Assembly: GCF_000484635.1 (NCBI RefSeq)
Contig: NZ_AXVM01000003.1
Coordinates: forward strand, 62,001 to 126,000
Direction of reading: 5' to 3'
Length of the DNA stretch: 64,000 nt
Source: Comamonas badia DSM 17552
GTDB lineage: Bacteria; Pseudomonadota; Gammaproteobacteria; Burkholderiales; Burkholderiaceae_C
The notes beneath the pieces were generated by a model. The model did not search any database, had not been told where the DNA came from, and saw only the letters and a list, made by a program, of their open reading frames with translations. Positions 25,633 through 34,800 of the stretch are shown here, in pieces. The number at the start of each line of letters is the position of its first letter. The stretch's first letter is position 1. Made by a program: the position numbers and the translations under genes.

Positions 25633-26673
25633 TCAGGGCCTTTCCGTTGCCGTCCCGCACGAGGGGCAGAAATGCACGAACGCGCTGCGCCGCGTGCTGC
25701 AATGTGCGCAGCGTGCAAACAGGCCGATGCCGCAATGCGGGCAAAAATCCGTCGTGCCGTCCTTGAGGTCCACCGCACGCTCGCAGCCCGGGCATACGCC
25801 CTTGGCCAGGCGCGACAGCGCAACGTCGTAGCCCAGCCCGCGCCGGCGCTCGGAATCGGGCCGCGCCTCGGCCTGCTTCTGCCGCTCCAGGTAGCGGTTG
25901 AGCGCCTGGATGGCAAAGCGCCCGACCAGCACCGTGACGATGATGCCCACCGCATAGCGCACATAGCCGCCATAGCTGGGCAGGTAGGGCACCAGTTCGA
26001 CAAAGAAGGCAAACAGCGCAAACCAGATGAAACCCCAGACGAAGGGCCACCAGGTGCTCTTGCGTTTTTTTGCAAACAGCCAGCCGGCAACGGCGAGCAG
26101 CGGCAGCGTGAGCGCCAGGCGGTAGAGGAAGACGCGCAGCTCCTGCGCACGCTCGGCGCCGGCCATGCGTTCGCGCCCGCCGCGTTCAAGCTCCGCCAGG
26201 CGCTGCTGCTGCCCCTGCGCCTGCTGGCGCGCATCCAGCAGCGCCTGCTGCTGCGCCTGCACCGCCTGGCGCGCCTTCAATTCCTGCTGCTGCAGCGCAT
26301 CGAGCGCGCGAGCCCGGGCGATCACCTCCGGGTCCTGCTCGGAGCGCTGCGTGGCGCTTCGCGTGGCCAGCCAGGCGTTGAGGCTCTCGCGCTCGGTCTG
26401 GGTGCTGGAGCGCGCCTTGCCGGCCTGCAGCTCGGCCTGCTCCAGCGCATTGCGCGCCGCCTCCTGCGCCTCGCGCGCGGAACGCGCCTGCGCACGCAGC
26501 GGCGCCACCTGCGCCATGTCCAGGTAGTCGTCGAGCTGCGGCGCCGTTTCCACCTGCGGCAGATCGCCGACGATGGTGCCGCCCAGCCCGATCAGAAAGC
26601 CGGCAAAAACCAGGGCCACCAGCCACAGGCCGCGGCGAAACCATTTTTCCGACAGACGCAGCGCTTTGCCCAT
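25633..26673 (-). CDS. Membrane protein with coiled coil and C-terminal zinc ribbons
   Basis: 346 residues; GGGAG lies 7 bases before ATG 26673, favouring it over ATG 26679. Layout: one membrane helix (GLWLVALVFAGFLIGLGG), a periplasmic Ala/Gln/Arg-rich coiled coil (about residues 50-165), three further helices (about 175-255), then a cytoplasmic tail with CPGC, CPHC, CAHC and CPSC pairs, i.e. two rubredoxin-like zinc knuckles. I do not recognise a named family. The architecture suggests an envelope scaffold; function unknown. Confidence 0.78.
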   Translation of the reverse strand: MGKALRLSEKWFRRGLWLVALVFAGFLIGLGGTIVGDLPQVETAPQLDDYLDMAQVAPLRAQARSAREAQEAARNALEQAELQAGKARSSTQTERESLNAWLATRSATQRSEQDPEVIARARALDALQQQELKARQAVQAQQQALLDARQQAQGQQQRLAELERGGRERMAGAERAQELRVFLYRLALTLPLLAVAGWLFAKKRKSTWWPFVWGFIWFALFAFFVELVPYLPSYGGYVRYAVGIIVTVLVGRFAIQALNRYLERQKQAEARPDSERRRGLGYDVALSRLAKGVCPGCERAVDLKDGTTDFCPHCGIGLFARCAHCSTRRSAFVHFCPSCGTATERP

Positions 26674-26692
26674 GGCCATGCTCCCATTCTCT

Positions 26693-26745
26693 TAAAACGA
26701 TAGCTGTTTGCGCTTTCAGGGAAAGCGCCAAACCCCGATTTTGAC
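26693..26745 (+). repeat. ATAGCT-type interspersed repeat, copy D
   Basis: The best-formed copy: AAAACGATAGCT (ATAGCT 26700-26705), a perfect 8-bp hairpin GCGCTTTC (26710-26717) / GAAAGCGC (26721-26728) with a 3-base loop, then CCGATTTTGACC. It occupies the divergent region between the zinc-ribbon and PAS genes. Confidence 0.6.
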
Positions 26746-26787
26746 CATGGTATTCACGGGGTTTGCCACCCGGAGGACAATCCACCC

Positions 26788-27207
26788 ATGACACAGCCAA
26801 GCACGAATACCGCCCCCTGGGAGCGCATCATCGCCGACGCAGGCGATGCGCTGATTTTCATCGACGCGCAAGGCGTGATCCGCGTCTGGAACGCACGCGC
26901 CGCGGCGCTCTTCGGCTTCAGCGCCGAAGACGCCCTGGGACAGAGCGTGGACCTCATCATTCCCGCCCACCTGCGCGAGGCGCACTGGCGCGGCTTCAAC
27001 CGCGCGATGGAAAGCGCCCACACCGCCAGCCAGGAGGTGCGCACCACGCGCGGCGTGCACCAGGACGGGCGCAAGCTGTATGTGGACATGAGCTTTGCCA
27101 TCGTCACCGATGGCGCCGGGCAGGCGCTGGGCTCGGTGGCGATGGCGCGCGACGCGACCGGGCGCTACCTGGCCGCGCTGGCCGCGCGCAAGGCGGCCGC
27201 CGGCTGA
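26788..27207 (+). CDS. Single PAS-domain protein
   Basis: 139 residues: a PAS fold (DALIFIDAQGVIRVWNARAA near residue 17, FGFSAEDALGQSVDLIIPAHLR near residue 38) with a PAC-type end (VHQDGRKLYVDMSFAIVTD, GSVAMARDATGR). No output domain, so it must signal by protein contact or act as a small-molecule sensor. Similar to stand-alone PAS proteins next to diguanylate cyclases; whether it pairs with the one at 24169 is unknown. GGAGG lies upstream of the ATG. Confidence 0.85.
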   Translation: MTQPSTNTAPWERIIADAGDALIFIDAQGVIRVWNARAAALFGFSAEDALGQSVDLIIPAHLREAHWRGFNRAMESAHTASQEVRTTRGVHQDGRKLYVDMSFAIVTDGAGQALGSVAMARDATGRYLAALAARKAAAG

Positions 27208-27325
27208 CAGCCGGGCCGTGACGCCTCGTCACAACGCTTCAGCCAACGGAAACACGCGCGGCAGCCCCTGTTGACAATGCCCGGCGACCATGGCGCATGC
27301 ACAACAACACGCAAAGGGAAAATAC

Positions 27326-27745
27326 ATGCACCGCATCCTCCTGACCGCCGCCGCCACCGCCGCCTTGGGCCTTGGGCTCGCCGCGGGCGCGCAGGCCGCC
27401 ACCAGCGCCACCGTCGTCATCCAGGCCGGGCCGCAGCCCGCCATCGCCGCCCCGGTGATGGTGCAACCGCCCCCGCCGCCGCGCTACGAAGCCGTGCCGC
27501 GCGCACGCCGCGGCATGGTCTGGTCGCAAGGGCATTGGGAATGGCGCCACCGCGCCTACGTCTGGGTACCCGGCCAATGGGTGCGTGTGCGCCGCGGCCA
27601 TGCGTGGCAGCAGCCGCGGTGGGTGCGGCAGGGGCCGCAGTGGGTCTTCATCGCCGGCCGCTGGGGCGACGACCGGCCGCGCCACGACCGGGGCCGGCGC
27701 GATCACCATGAAAAGCACGATCACCACGACCGCAACCGGCGCTGA
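27326..27745 (+). CDS. Secreted YXWGXW-repeat protein
   Basis: 139 residues with a Sec signal peptide (MHRILLTAAATAALGLGLAAG, cleavage near AQA-A, residue ~24), a Pro-rich segment, then W-rich repeats of the YXWGXW type: MVWSQGHWEW, VWVPGQWVRV, VFIAGRWGDD. The C-terminus is a His/Asp/Arg-rich tail (DHHEKHDHHDRNRR) that may bind metal. Periplasmic or outer-membrane associated; the function of the repeat family is not established. Confidence 0.85.
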   Translation: MHRILLTAAATAALGLGLAAGAQAATSATVVIQAGPQPAIAAPVMVQPPPPPRYEAVPRARRGMVWSQGHWEWRHRAYVWVPGQWVRVRRGHAWQQPRWVRQGPQWVFIAGRWGDDRPRHDRGRRDHHEKHDHHDRNRR

Positions 27746-27761
27746 CCACCGGGCTCAGCGC
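27739..27761. terminator. Palindrome spanning two convergent stop codons
   Basis: GCGCTGA (27739-27745) and TCAGCGC (27755-27761) form a 7-bp stem with a 9-base loop. The left arm contains the TGA of the YXWGXW gene, the right arm the TGA of the FAH-family gene. No U-tract; a shared weak terminator is inferred. Confidence 0.4.
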
Positions 27762-28660
27762 AGTTCAAGATCGATGGCGCCGAACAGACTCTGGCCGCCG
27801 GCGGCCAGCCGCGCCTGCGCCTGCAGCGCATCGCCCGCGCGTAGCCACGCGGTCTTGGCCTCGCCGTCCTGCGCGACCTCTGCGCCGCGCCGCTCCGCCA
27901 GACTGCAGAAGCCGCGTGCCGCATCCGCGTTGCTCACCGGCAGCGCGCCGACGATGCTGCCCGCCGCCACGCCGCGCCAGCGCACGCACTGCGCGATGCT
28001 GGCGCCGAAATCCAGCGCCATCTCCGGCCCGGTCTCGCACAGCCCGAACTTGCGCCCGTTGAGCTGCACCTGCAGCGTGCACCGCGCCCGCGCGCCGCGC
28101 CAAGCCTCGCCCAGCTCGTCGGGCGTGAGGGCGACCGGGGCGAACGCCGTCGCCAGGCTGTGCGGCGAGCCAGGCTGGCCGAGCGTGAGCGCCAGCAGCA
28201 GCAACCGCACGCCTTCTGCCGCCTGCTCGGGGCCCGCCGCACGCGGCACGTCGCCCGTGACCACCGCCAGGCCCGCGGCGAAATCCAATGCCTGCACGCC
28301 CCCGACCTGCCAACATGCCTGCGGGGCCAGCAGATGGTCCGCCGGGCTCAGCTGGAAAGCGGGCGCCCCCTGCGGGCAGCGCTGCGCATGCGCCGGGTAA
28401 ACGCTGCCATGCGCCCAGTGGTAGCAGCGCGGCAGCGGTGCGAGGCACTGCGCCGGGTCCAGCGCGAAGGCGTGGCGCGCACGGCCGGCGTTGAGCGCGT
28501 CGTAGAGATCCTGCAGCTGCGGCGCAAAGAAGTTCCAGTCTTCCAGCGCCTGCTGCAGGCGGGCGGCGATCCCGCTCGCATAATGCGCCTGCGCCAGGTC
28601 GCGCGAGACCACCACCAGCTGGCCATCGCGCGAGCCATCGCGCAGCGTAGCCAATTTCAT
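27755..28660 (-). CDS. Fumarylacetoacetate hydrolase (FAH)-family protein
   Basis: 301 residues. Starts MKLATLRDGSRDGQLVVVSRDL, the N-terminal FAH_N-type opening common to FAH-family proteins of this bacterial group. However, the central metal-binding segment (normally GPND-type with acidic ligands and E-x-E) is short or unrecognisable here: the stretch after WAHGSVYPAHAQ is compacted. LNGRKFGL and VGALPVSNADA are seen later. Catalytic competence is doubtful. Divergent from the DUF3108 gene with a 56-bp gap. Confidence 0.72.
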   Translation of the reverse strand: MKLATLRDGSRDGQLVVVSRDLAQAHYASGIAARLQQALEDWNFFAPQLQDLYDALNAGRARHAFALDPAQCLAPLPRCYHWAHGSVYPAHAQRCPQGAPAFQLSPADHLLAPQACWQVGGVQALDFAAGLAVVTGDVPRAAGPEQAAEGVRLLLLALTLGQPGSPHSLATAFAPVALTPDELGEAWRGARARCTLQVQLNGRKFGLCETGPEMALDFGASIAQCVRWRGVAAGSIVGALPVSNADAARGFCSLAERRGAEVAQDGEAKTAWLRAGDALQAQARLAAGGQSLFGAIDLELR

Positions 28661-28716
28661 AGCAAACTTTCCTTGATGTGCGTGCGCAAGAGCCTTGCAA
28701 AACGCCTTGATTACTG

Positions 28717-29931
28717 ATGCAGCAACAGCGCATGGTAGCGCCCGCCGCCCGGCGCAGCCTCTGGCTGCTGGGCCTTGCCGTGCTGGCGCTGCACCTGCTG
28801 CTGCTCTCCCGCGTGCCGCTGCCATTGGCTCTGTCGGCCAACGCACCGCCCGCCGCCCTGCAGACCCGGGTCCTGGCGCCGCCTGGGCCCTCTGCGCCCG
28901 GGCTGCCGCCCCGCGCTGCCGCGCCGCAGTCAGCGCCACGCCCAGCGGCGGCGCGGCGGACGGTGCCCGCCAGGAAGGCGATGCCGGCGCCGGCGCGGCA
29001 GGTATCGGAGACCGCCGCCGAAAACACCGCCATCGCCCCCGCGCCCGCGGGCCTGCAGCGCTCCGCCCGCCTGCAGGCGGCCTACGAAAGCTGGCGTGAG
29101 CAACAGGTCGGCGTCGGCCCGGCCGCCGCCTTGCCTGAAGCACCGCCCAAAGCGCAGCCCGCCTCTTCCGCCGGCAATGCCCCGCCCGCGGGCGCGCCCG
29201 CGCCGGTGGTGCAAGCCCCCACGCCAGCGCCGCCACCGGCCGAGCCCCCCGCACCCAGGCCCACCGCACCGAAACCGGCCGCCGCGCCCCTCTTGCTGCC
29301 GCCCTCCACCGTGTTGTCGTTTGACGTGTCGGGCCATGTCAAAGGCTTCAATTACCAGGCGCGCGCGACGCTGGCCTGGCAGATCGACAGCGCCCACTAC
29401 CAGCTGCGCCAGCAGATTCGCCTGTTTCTGCTGGGTTCGCGCGCCCAGGAGAGCCGCGGACTGGTCACCGCCCGCGGCCTGCAGCCCGAGCGTTTTATCG
29501 ACGAAGGCAGCAAAACGCGCAACGTGGAGCTCGACCTTGCCGCGCACCAGGCCCGGTTCAGCGACGGCGACACGGCCACAGCGCCCCTGGCCGACGGCAC
29601 GCAGGACCGGCTGAGCATTTTCGTGCAGCTCGGCGCACTGATCGCCGCGGCCCCCGAACGCTACCCGCGCGGCACGCAGATCAGCTTTGCCACCGTGGGC
29701 CCCAAGCGCATCGATCCGTGGACCTTCACCGTCGCCGGACCCGAGGTGCTGCACCTGCCCGCCGGCGACACCCCGGCCATCAAGCTGCAGCGCCTGCCCC
29801 GCGGCGGCGACGAGCGCAGGGACACGCTGTGGCTGGGCACCGGACTGCACTACCTGCCGGTGCGCATCCGCCTCGCGGAAGAGGGCGGGGATTTCGTCGA
29901 CCTGCGGCTTTCCGGCCACGAAAACCCCTGA
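28717..29931 (+). CDS. DUF3108-domain envelope protein
   Basis: 404 residues. One N-terminal membrane helix (LLGLAVLALHLLLLSRVPL, residues ~17-36), a long Ala/Pro linker to residue ~195, then a DUF3108 domain (STVLSFDVSGHVKGFNYQAR, LAWQIDSAHYQLRQQI, FIDEGSKTRNVELD, LPVRIRLAEEGGDFVDLRL). DUF3108 proteins are periplasmic beta-rich proteins of unsettled role in the cell envelope. Anchored topology with the domain outside is inferred. Confidence 0.85.
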   Translation: MQQQRMVAPAARRSLWLLGLAVLALHLLLLSRVPLPLALSANAPPAALQTRVLAPPGPSAPGLPPRAAAPQSAPRPAAARRTVPARKAMPAPARQVSETAAENTAIAPAPAGLQRSARLQAAYESWREQQVGVGPAAALPEAPPKAQPASSAGNAPPAGAPAPVVQAPTPAPPPAEPPAPRPTAPKPAAAPLLLPPSTVLSFDVSGHVKGFNYQARATLAWQIDSAHYQLRQQIRLFLLGSRAQESRGLVTARGLQPERFIDEGSKTRNVELDLAAHQARFSDGDTATAPLADGTQDRLSIFVQLGALIAAAPERYPRGTQISFATVGPKRIDPWTFTVAGPEVLHLPAGDTPAIKLQRLPRGGDERRDTLWLGTGLHYLPVRIRLAEEGGDFVDLRLSGHENP

Positions 29932-30027
29932 GCCGGCACCGACACGGCCGATTCATGGAATACTGTCGCGGTCTTGAACGCGGGCGCCCTGCCACCATCT
30001 GCCAGCGATAGCAACGGGAGGACCACC

Positions 30028-30315
30028 ATGCACATGCTCTACGACTCAGAATCCTTCGTGGTGGTGCACATGCTGCCCCGGCCCGAGGAGGAAGACGCGC
30101 AGGCGGATGCCAAGCCGGTGCCCCAGCTGCTGCGCCACGGCTTTGAAATCGTGGACAAGCGCTCGGGCAAGGAGGTGTATCTGGACGGCTCCTGGGCCGA
30201 GCTGTTCCAGCAGCAGATCGTCGCCTGGCAGCGCAACACCCCCTCGCAGGAAGAGGTCGAGGCGACGCTCGAAGGCTACGCGGGTCTGGCGCAGAACCCG
30301 GTCGTCCTGCACTGA
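30028..30315 (+). CDS. DUF3567-family small protein
   Basis: 95 residues, acidic, cytoplasmic. The start follows GGGAGGACCACC. Typical family parts: MHMLYDSESFVVVHM, HGFEIVDKRSGKEVYLDG, and the ending GLAQNPVVLH. Restricted mainly to betaproteobacteria; function unknown. 96 bases after the DUF3108 gene. Confidence 0.88.
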   Translation: MHMLYDSESFVVVHMLPRPEEEDAQADAKPVPQLLRHGFEIVDKRSGKEVYLDGSWAELFQQQIVAWQRNTPSQEEVEATLEGYAGLAQNPVVLH

Positions 30316-30375
30316 AATTTGAGTGATTCATGCCACCAACGCCCAATGGACGGGCGTTGGCAGCTATTCAATAAG
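30312..30375 (-). repeat. ATAGCT-type repeat, copy E, with hairpin
   Basis: Reverse-orientation copy: ATAGCT on the minus strand at 30362-30367, a perfect 9-bp stem CCAACGCCC (30336-30344) / GGGCGTTGG (30352-30360), and AAATTT next to the DUF3567 stop. It lies between convergent genes and could act as a bidirectional terminator. Confidence 0.6.
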
Positions 30376-30380
30376 AAGCA

Positions 30381-31652
30381 TCAACCCGGGTTGCCGTCGA
30401 TGCGCACCCGGCCCCACCAGCCCAGCAGCCGGCCACCCCAGGCCGCCATGGTGGCGAGCCAGAGTACGGCCGCGAGCGCCAGCAGACTGGTGCTGGCGGC
30501 CATCGGCAGCGCGGCGACCACGCGGATCACCACCGTCACCTGCAGCAGCAGGAACAAGCCCCAGAAGAAAGCCCCGGCCTCCAGCGGCCGGCCGCTGTGC
30601 CCGGCAGCCACGCGCGAGACCATGGCCACCATCAGCGAGCCCAGACACCCCATGGTGAAGGCATGCAGCGCCGCCAGGTGCCAGACCGGTCCCTGAACGA
30701 CGGCGCTCCAGGCGCCGGTGGCGGCGGCGATCAGGTTGGTCAGGCCGAGCCAGAGAAAGCCGATGTGCAGCATGCCCAGCAGCGGAATCTTGATGGCCGC
30801 CATCAGCCCCCAGCGCACCGTGAGCCAGATGAGCCAAACGCCGATCAGGAGCTCGAAGCAGGTGCGCAGCATCAGCCCGACCATCGCCAGCCAGACCGGC
30901 CAACTACCCATGGACAGCCAGACGAACACCGCCTGGGCGCCCACGGCCAGCGCGAGCACGCCCATGACCCAGTTCGGCCGCCAGGCGTCCACGCCCGGCA
31001 GCTTGCCGTGGGTGAAGAACGGGATCATGCGGTGCGCCACCGTCATGAAGACCACGCCGACAAAGCCCCACAGCCCGGTGAGCACCCAGGCCAGCGCCAG
31101 GTCATAGCGATCGAGCAGCACACTCACGCCCAACCCGGCCACACTGACGCACCCCACGACAAAGGCCGCGCGCACCATCTTGCCGTGCATCTGGTTGGCG
31201 GCGCGGCTGGCGCGCACCAGGCCCGCGTACAGCCAGGCCATCAGCACCAGCCCCAGCCACGCCAGCGCCAGCCCCAGCAGCCCCAGGGTTTCGCTGAACA
31301 GCCCGCCCAGCAGCCAGACCAGCCAGCCGGCGCACTGCATGAACAGCGGCGCCTGGATCTGCCGCACCGACAGCGGTTCCACATCCAGCCAGCGCGGCCC
31401 GGCGGTGAACAGGAAGCCGGAAAAAAACAGAGGAATGAAGCCGAAGCTCATCAGTGCCGCATGCGTGATGAGCGGCGGCGTGCCATCCGCCGGCAGGCCG
31501 ATGGCGCCGGTGGCGCGGTCCACCTGCACCAGCGCCCACCAGAGGCTGGCGGCAATCAGCACCACGGCGGCCAGCGAAAAGCCCAGACGGTGCGGCGCCA
31601 GCAGGATGTAGCGCAGGCGCCAGTGCGGGTCGAGGGGTGCGGCGCTGCTCAT
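30381..31652 (-). CDS. nnrS: NnrS-family membrane protein
   Basis: 423 residues with about twelve membrane helices. Family landmarks: APHRLGFSLAAVVL near residue 19, HAALMSFGFIPLFFSGFLFTAGPRWL near residue 65, HRMIPFFT near residue 208, LHAFTMGCLGSLMVAMVSRVAAGHSGRPL near residue 320 with the conserved histidines. NnrS is a heme/copper protein linked to nitric-oxide or nitrosative stress in denitrifiers. Stands alone; a CATTG-N7-CAATG dyad at 31710-31726 lies ~60 bases upstream but does not match the NsrR or Dnr consensus well. Confidence 0.92.
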   Translation of the reverse strand: MSSAAPLDPHWRLRYILLAPHRLGFSLAAVVLIAASLWWALVQVDRATGAIGLPADGTPPLITHAALMSFGFIPLFFSGFLFTAGPRWLDVEPLSVRQIQAPLFMQCAGWLVWLLGGLFSETLGLLGLALAWLGLVLMAWLYAGLVRASRAANQMHGKMVRAAFVVGCVSVAGLGVSVLLDRYDLALAWVLTGLWGFVGVVFMTVAHRMIPFFTHGKLPGVDAWRPNWVMGVLALAVGAQAVFVWLSMGSWPVWLAMVGLMLRTCFELLIGVWLIWLTVRWGLMAAIKIPLLGMLHIGFLWLGLTNLIAAATGAWSAVVQGPVWHLAALHAFTMGCLGSLMVAMVSRVAAGHSGRPLEAGAFFWGLFLLLQVTVVIRVVAALPMAASTSLLALAAVLWLATMAAWGGRLLGWWGRVRIDGNPG

Positions 31653-31811
31653 CGCGCCACCTCAGGATTGGCGCCGCAACCGGCGCCCAGCAGGGTTTTC
31701 ATGAAGAGACATTGAAAATGGCAATGCCCCGACGATAGCGCAGCGCAAGCAGCCCCATCCCTGTCAGGGACGCAGAGGGACGCAGCCGCTCCACCCCGCC
31801 ACCCGGCACGC

Positions 31812-34800
31812 TCAGCCGCAGCTGCCCAGCGCCCCGCATTGCGTGCAGTAGTCGCAGCCGTCCTTGCGGATCACCGCGTGCGCGCCGCATTCCCAGCATT
31901 TCTTGCCCGCCATGGCGGGCGGCAGGCCGCGCGGCGCCTCGGGCTCTTCCAGCGGCAGCTCCTGCTGCTGCGGCGCGCTGCTGCGGCGCAGCAGAATCTG
32001 CTGAATCGCGTAGGCCAGCGCCGCGACCTCGGAGTCGTGCCACATCGGCACCAGCGTGCCGTCGTCCTTGGCGTGGTGGCCCAGGCGCACCGGGCCGCGG
32101 TCCCAGGCCACCTTGCGCATGTCCGACAGCGCCCGTTCCAGGAAGCCGCCGCGCGCCGCCAGCGACAGCAAGCGCATGCTGGAGGTGATCCACTGCTGCG
32201 ATTCACCGCTCTGCCCCACCGGCATGAAGAACTCGATGGCGCGATCGACCGTGCCGCCGCGCCCGTCATCGACCGGCAGGAAGGAGACGATGATGTACAG
32301 CCGCTTGTGCCCTTCCTGCGTCCAGTACTCCACCTTCTCGGCCACGGCGGCCAGCCCGCCGCTGGGGCGGCTTTCGATCACGGTGCGCATCGGGTCCACC
32401 GGCACGGCGGGCTCCACGGCGCCGGGCGCCGCCTTGGCCTCTTCCTTGGCCGGGACCTCCAGCACCGCGCCAAGGATGCTGTTGGGCCGGTAGGTGGCCA
32501 GCCCCTTGAGGTGCGAGCGCCAGGCCTGCAGGTACAGGCCCTTGAAATCGCCGTAGGGGTAATCGGCCGGGATGTTCACCGTCTTGGAGATCGCGGTGTC
32601 CACATAGGGCTGCACCGCCTCCATCATCGCCACATGCTCCAGCGCGGACATCTCCAGCGCATTCACGAAATAGTCGGGCAGATGCTGCACGTCTCCGCCC
32701 AATGTCCGGTACAGCCGCCAGGCGTAGTCCTCGACGGTGTACTCGCTCATGCTGCCGTCGCCCTCGCGCTTCTTGCGCGTATAGGTCCAGGAGAACGGCG
32801 GCTCGATGCCGTTGGAAGCGTTGTCGGCGAAGGCCAGGCTCACCGTGCCGGTGGGCGCGATCGACAGCAGATGGCTGTTGCGTATGCCATGCGCGCGGAT
32901 CTCCTGCTGAACGTCCGCCGGCAACCGGCTGGCAAAGGTGCCCTGCGCCAGATAGCCATCGGCCTCGAACTTCGGAAACGCCCCTTTCTCCTTGGCCAGT
33001 GCGACGGACGCGCGGTAGGCGCTGTCGCGCATGCACTCGGCGATGCGCACCGCCATCGCGCGCCCGTCCTGGCGGTCGTAGCGCAGTTTCAGCATCGCCA
33101 GCGTGTTGCCCATGCCGGTGAAGCCCACGCCGATGCGGCGCTTGGCGGCGGATTCGGCACGTTGTTGTTCCAGAGGCCAGAAGGTCACGTCAAGCACGTT
33201 GTCCAGTGCCCGCACCTGGGTGGCCACGACCTGCGCGAAGCGTTCGAAATCGAAGCTCGCCTCGCCCGAGAAGCCGAACGGGTGGCGCACGAAGCGCGTG
33301 AGGATGATGGGGCCGAGATCGCAGCAGCCGTAGGAGGGCAGCGGTTGCTCGCCGCAGTTGTGGGCATGCAGGCCGTTGGCGTCAAAGGCGTGCACGTCGG
33401 CGACGGTCACGTCATAGACCATTTCTTCCCCATCTTCCTGCAGGCTTGCCACCGTGGCCGTGAAGCGTTCGCGGTTGAGCTCACGGCGGTAGGTGCCGAG
33501 CAATTGCTCCAGCCGCTCGGCCTTCTCGCCATCCGCAAAACCGATGCGTTCGGCAAACACCTGCAGGTTGTCGCCGCTGACGAGCAGCTCGTGCTGTGCC
33601 TGCGTGGCGTAGTCCTTGTACCCACCATGCCCATCGGGCAGCGCGCGCACGGCGGCCGGGCGGCGGTTGGCATGGAGGGTGCTGGCCATGCCCAGGCGCA
33701 ACAGCATGCGCTGCACCGCCTGCAGGCAGGGCAGATCGCTTTGCGCCAGGCGCACGCTCACGCCCTTGGCCTGCGCGCCCTGCACGCTGCCATCGGCATC
33801 GAACAAGCCACGCAGCAGGCCGACGGCAAATTCACTCGACGCGCGCTCCATTTGCGCAGTGATGCCCTTGCGGCCCACCCGCATGCCCATGCCGAAGGCC
33901 AGATCGCGCAGCGCAGCACTGGCCATGCGCATTTCTCCGCGATCGGCGATGGGGCGCTGAAACCCACGGAAATCCGCGCGGTGGCGCAGCGTCGCCGCGG
34001 CCGCTTCGGCGGCGCGCACCACGCCCACGGCACCATTGGCGGCCAAAGCCACCGCCACATCGCCACCGACCGCGCGCAACTGCGGCGCCCAGACACTGAT
34101 CACGGCCTTGTCTGCCTTGAGCGTGCCATCGCCCACCAGCAAGCCCAGCAGATAGCCCTCGGCCTCGGTGCCCACGCCCTCCCAGCCCAGCATGGTGCGG
34201 TGGTTCTGCAGCAGGATTTCGTCGCCAGGCTGCAAGGCGGACGCGGGCGTCCATTCGGTTTGCAGCGTGTAGCGCGTCTTGCACACCACGCGGCGCAGCC
34301 GGTGGTCTGCCGTCAGGCGCAGCGCATGGCCTTCGCGCGTGGCAAGGCGCAGCACGGGCTTGGTGCCGGTAGCAAAGAAGCCCTGGCTTTCGGTGGGATG
34401 CACCCGACCATCGACGACGGCGCCAAAGGGCTTGCCGATCAGGTCCTGCACCTGCGCCGGGCCGTCTTGCGTCAACACCCAGGTGTCCGCCGTCACGCAG
34501 GGGTTGGTCGCATCGATGCGCTCGACATAGCGCAGGTTGTTGTCGGTGTTGATGTGGTCCAGAAACAGAATGCCCGGCTCGGCGAAGTCGTAGGCCGATT
34601 GCATGATGGTGTCCCAGAGCGCGCGCGCGCGCAGCGTCTTGTAGACCCACAGGCCATCGGCCCTCTGGTGCGCGCCGCGGTCGCGGCATTCCTGGCTCGG
34701 GCGCGCCTTGTGCACCAGCTCCCAGGTGCCATCCTGCTCGACCGCGTGCATGAAGGCATCGGGCACGCCGACCGAGACGTTGAAATTGTTCCAGCGCCCC

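Noticed and set aside
31710-31726. CATTG-N7-CAATG dyad upstream of nnrS as an NsrR or Dnr/FNR site.
   Set aside because: Does not match TTGAT-N4-ATCAA or the long NsrR palindrome; the half sites are too short to claim.
33357-34499. Possibility that the interruption of nrdJ is a frameshifted insertion or a phage fragment.
   Set aside because: The frame is continuous, splice blocks A, B, F, G and the +1 Cys are all present and the extein joins exactly at NP/CGE.
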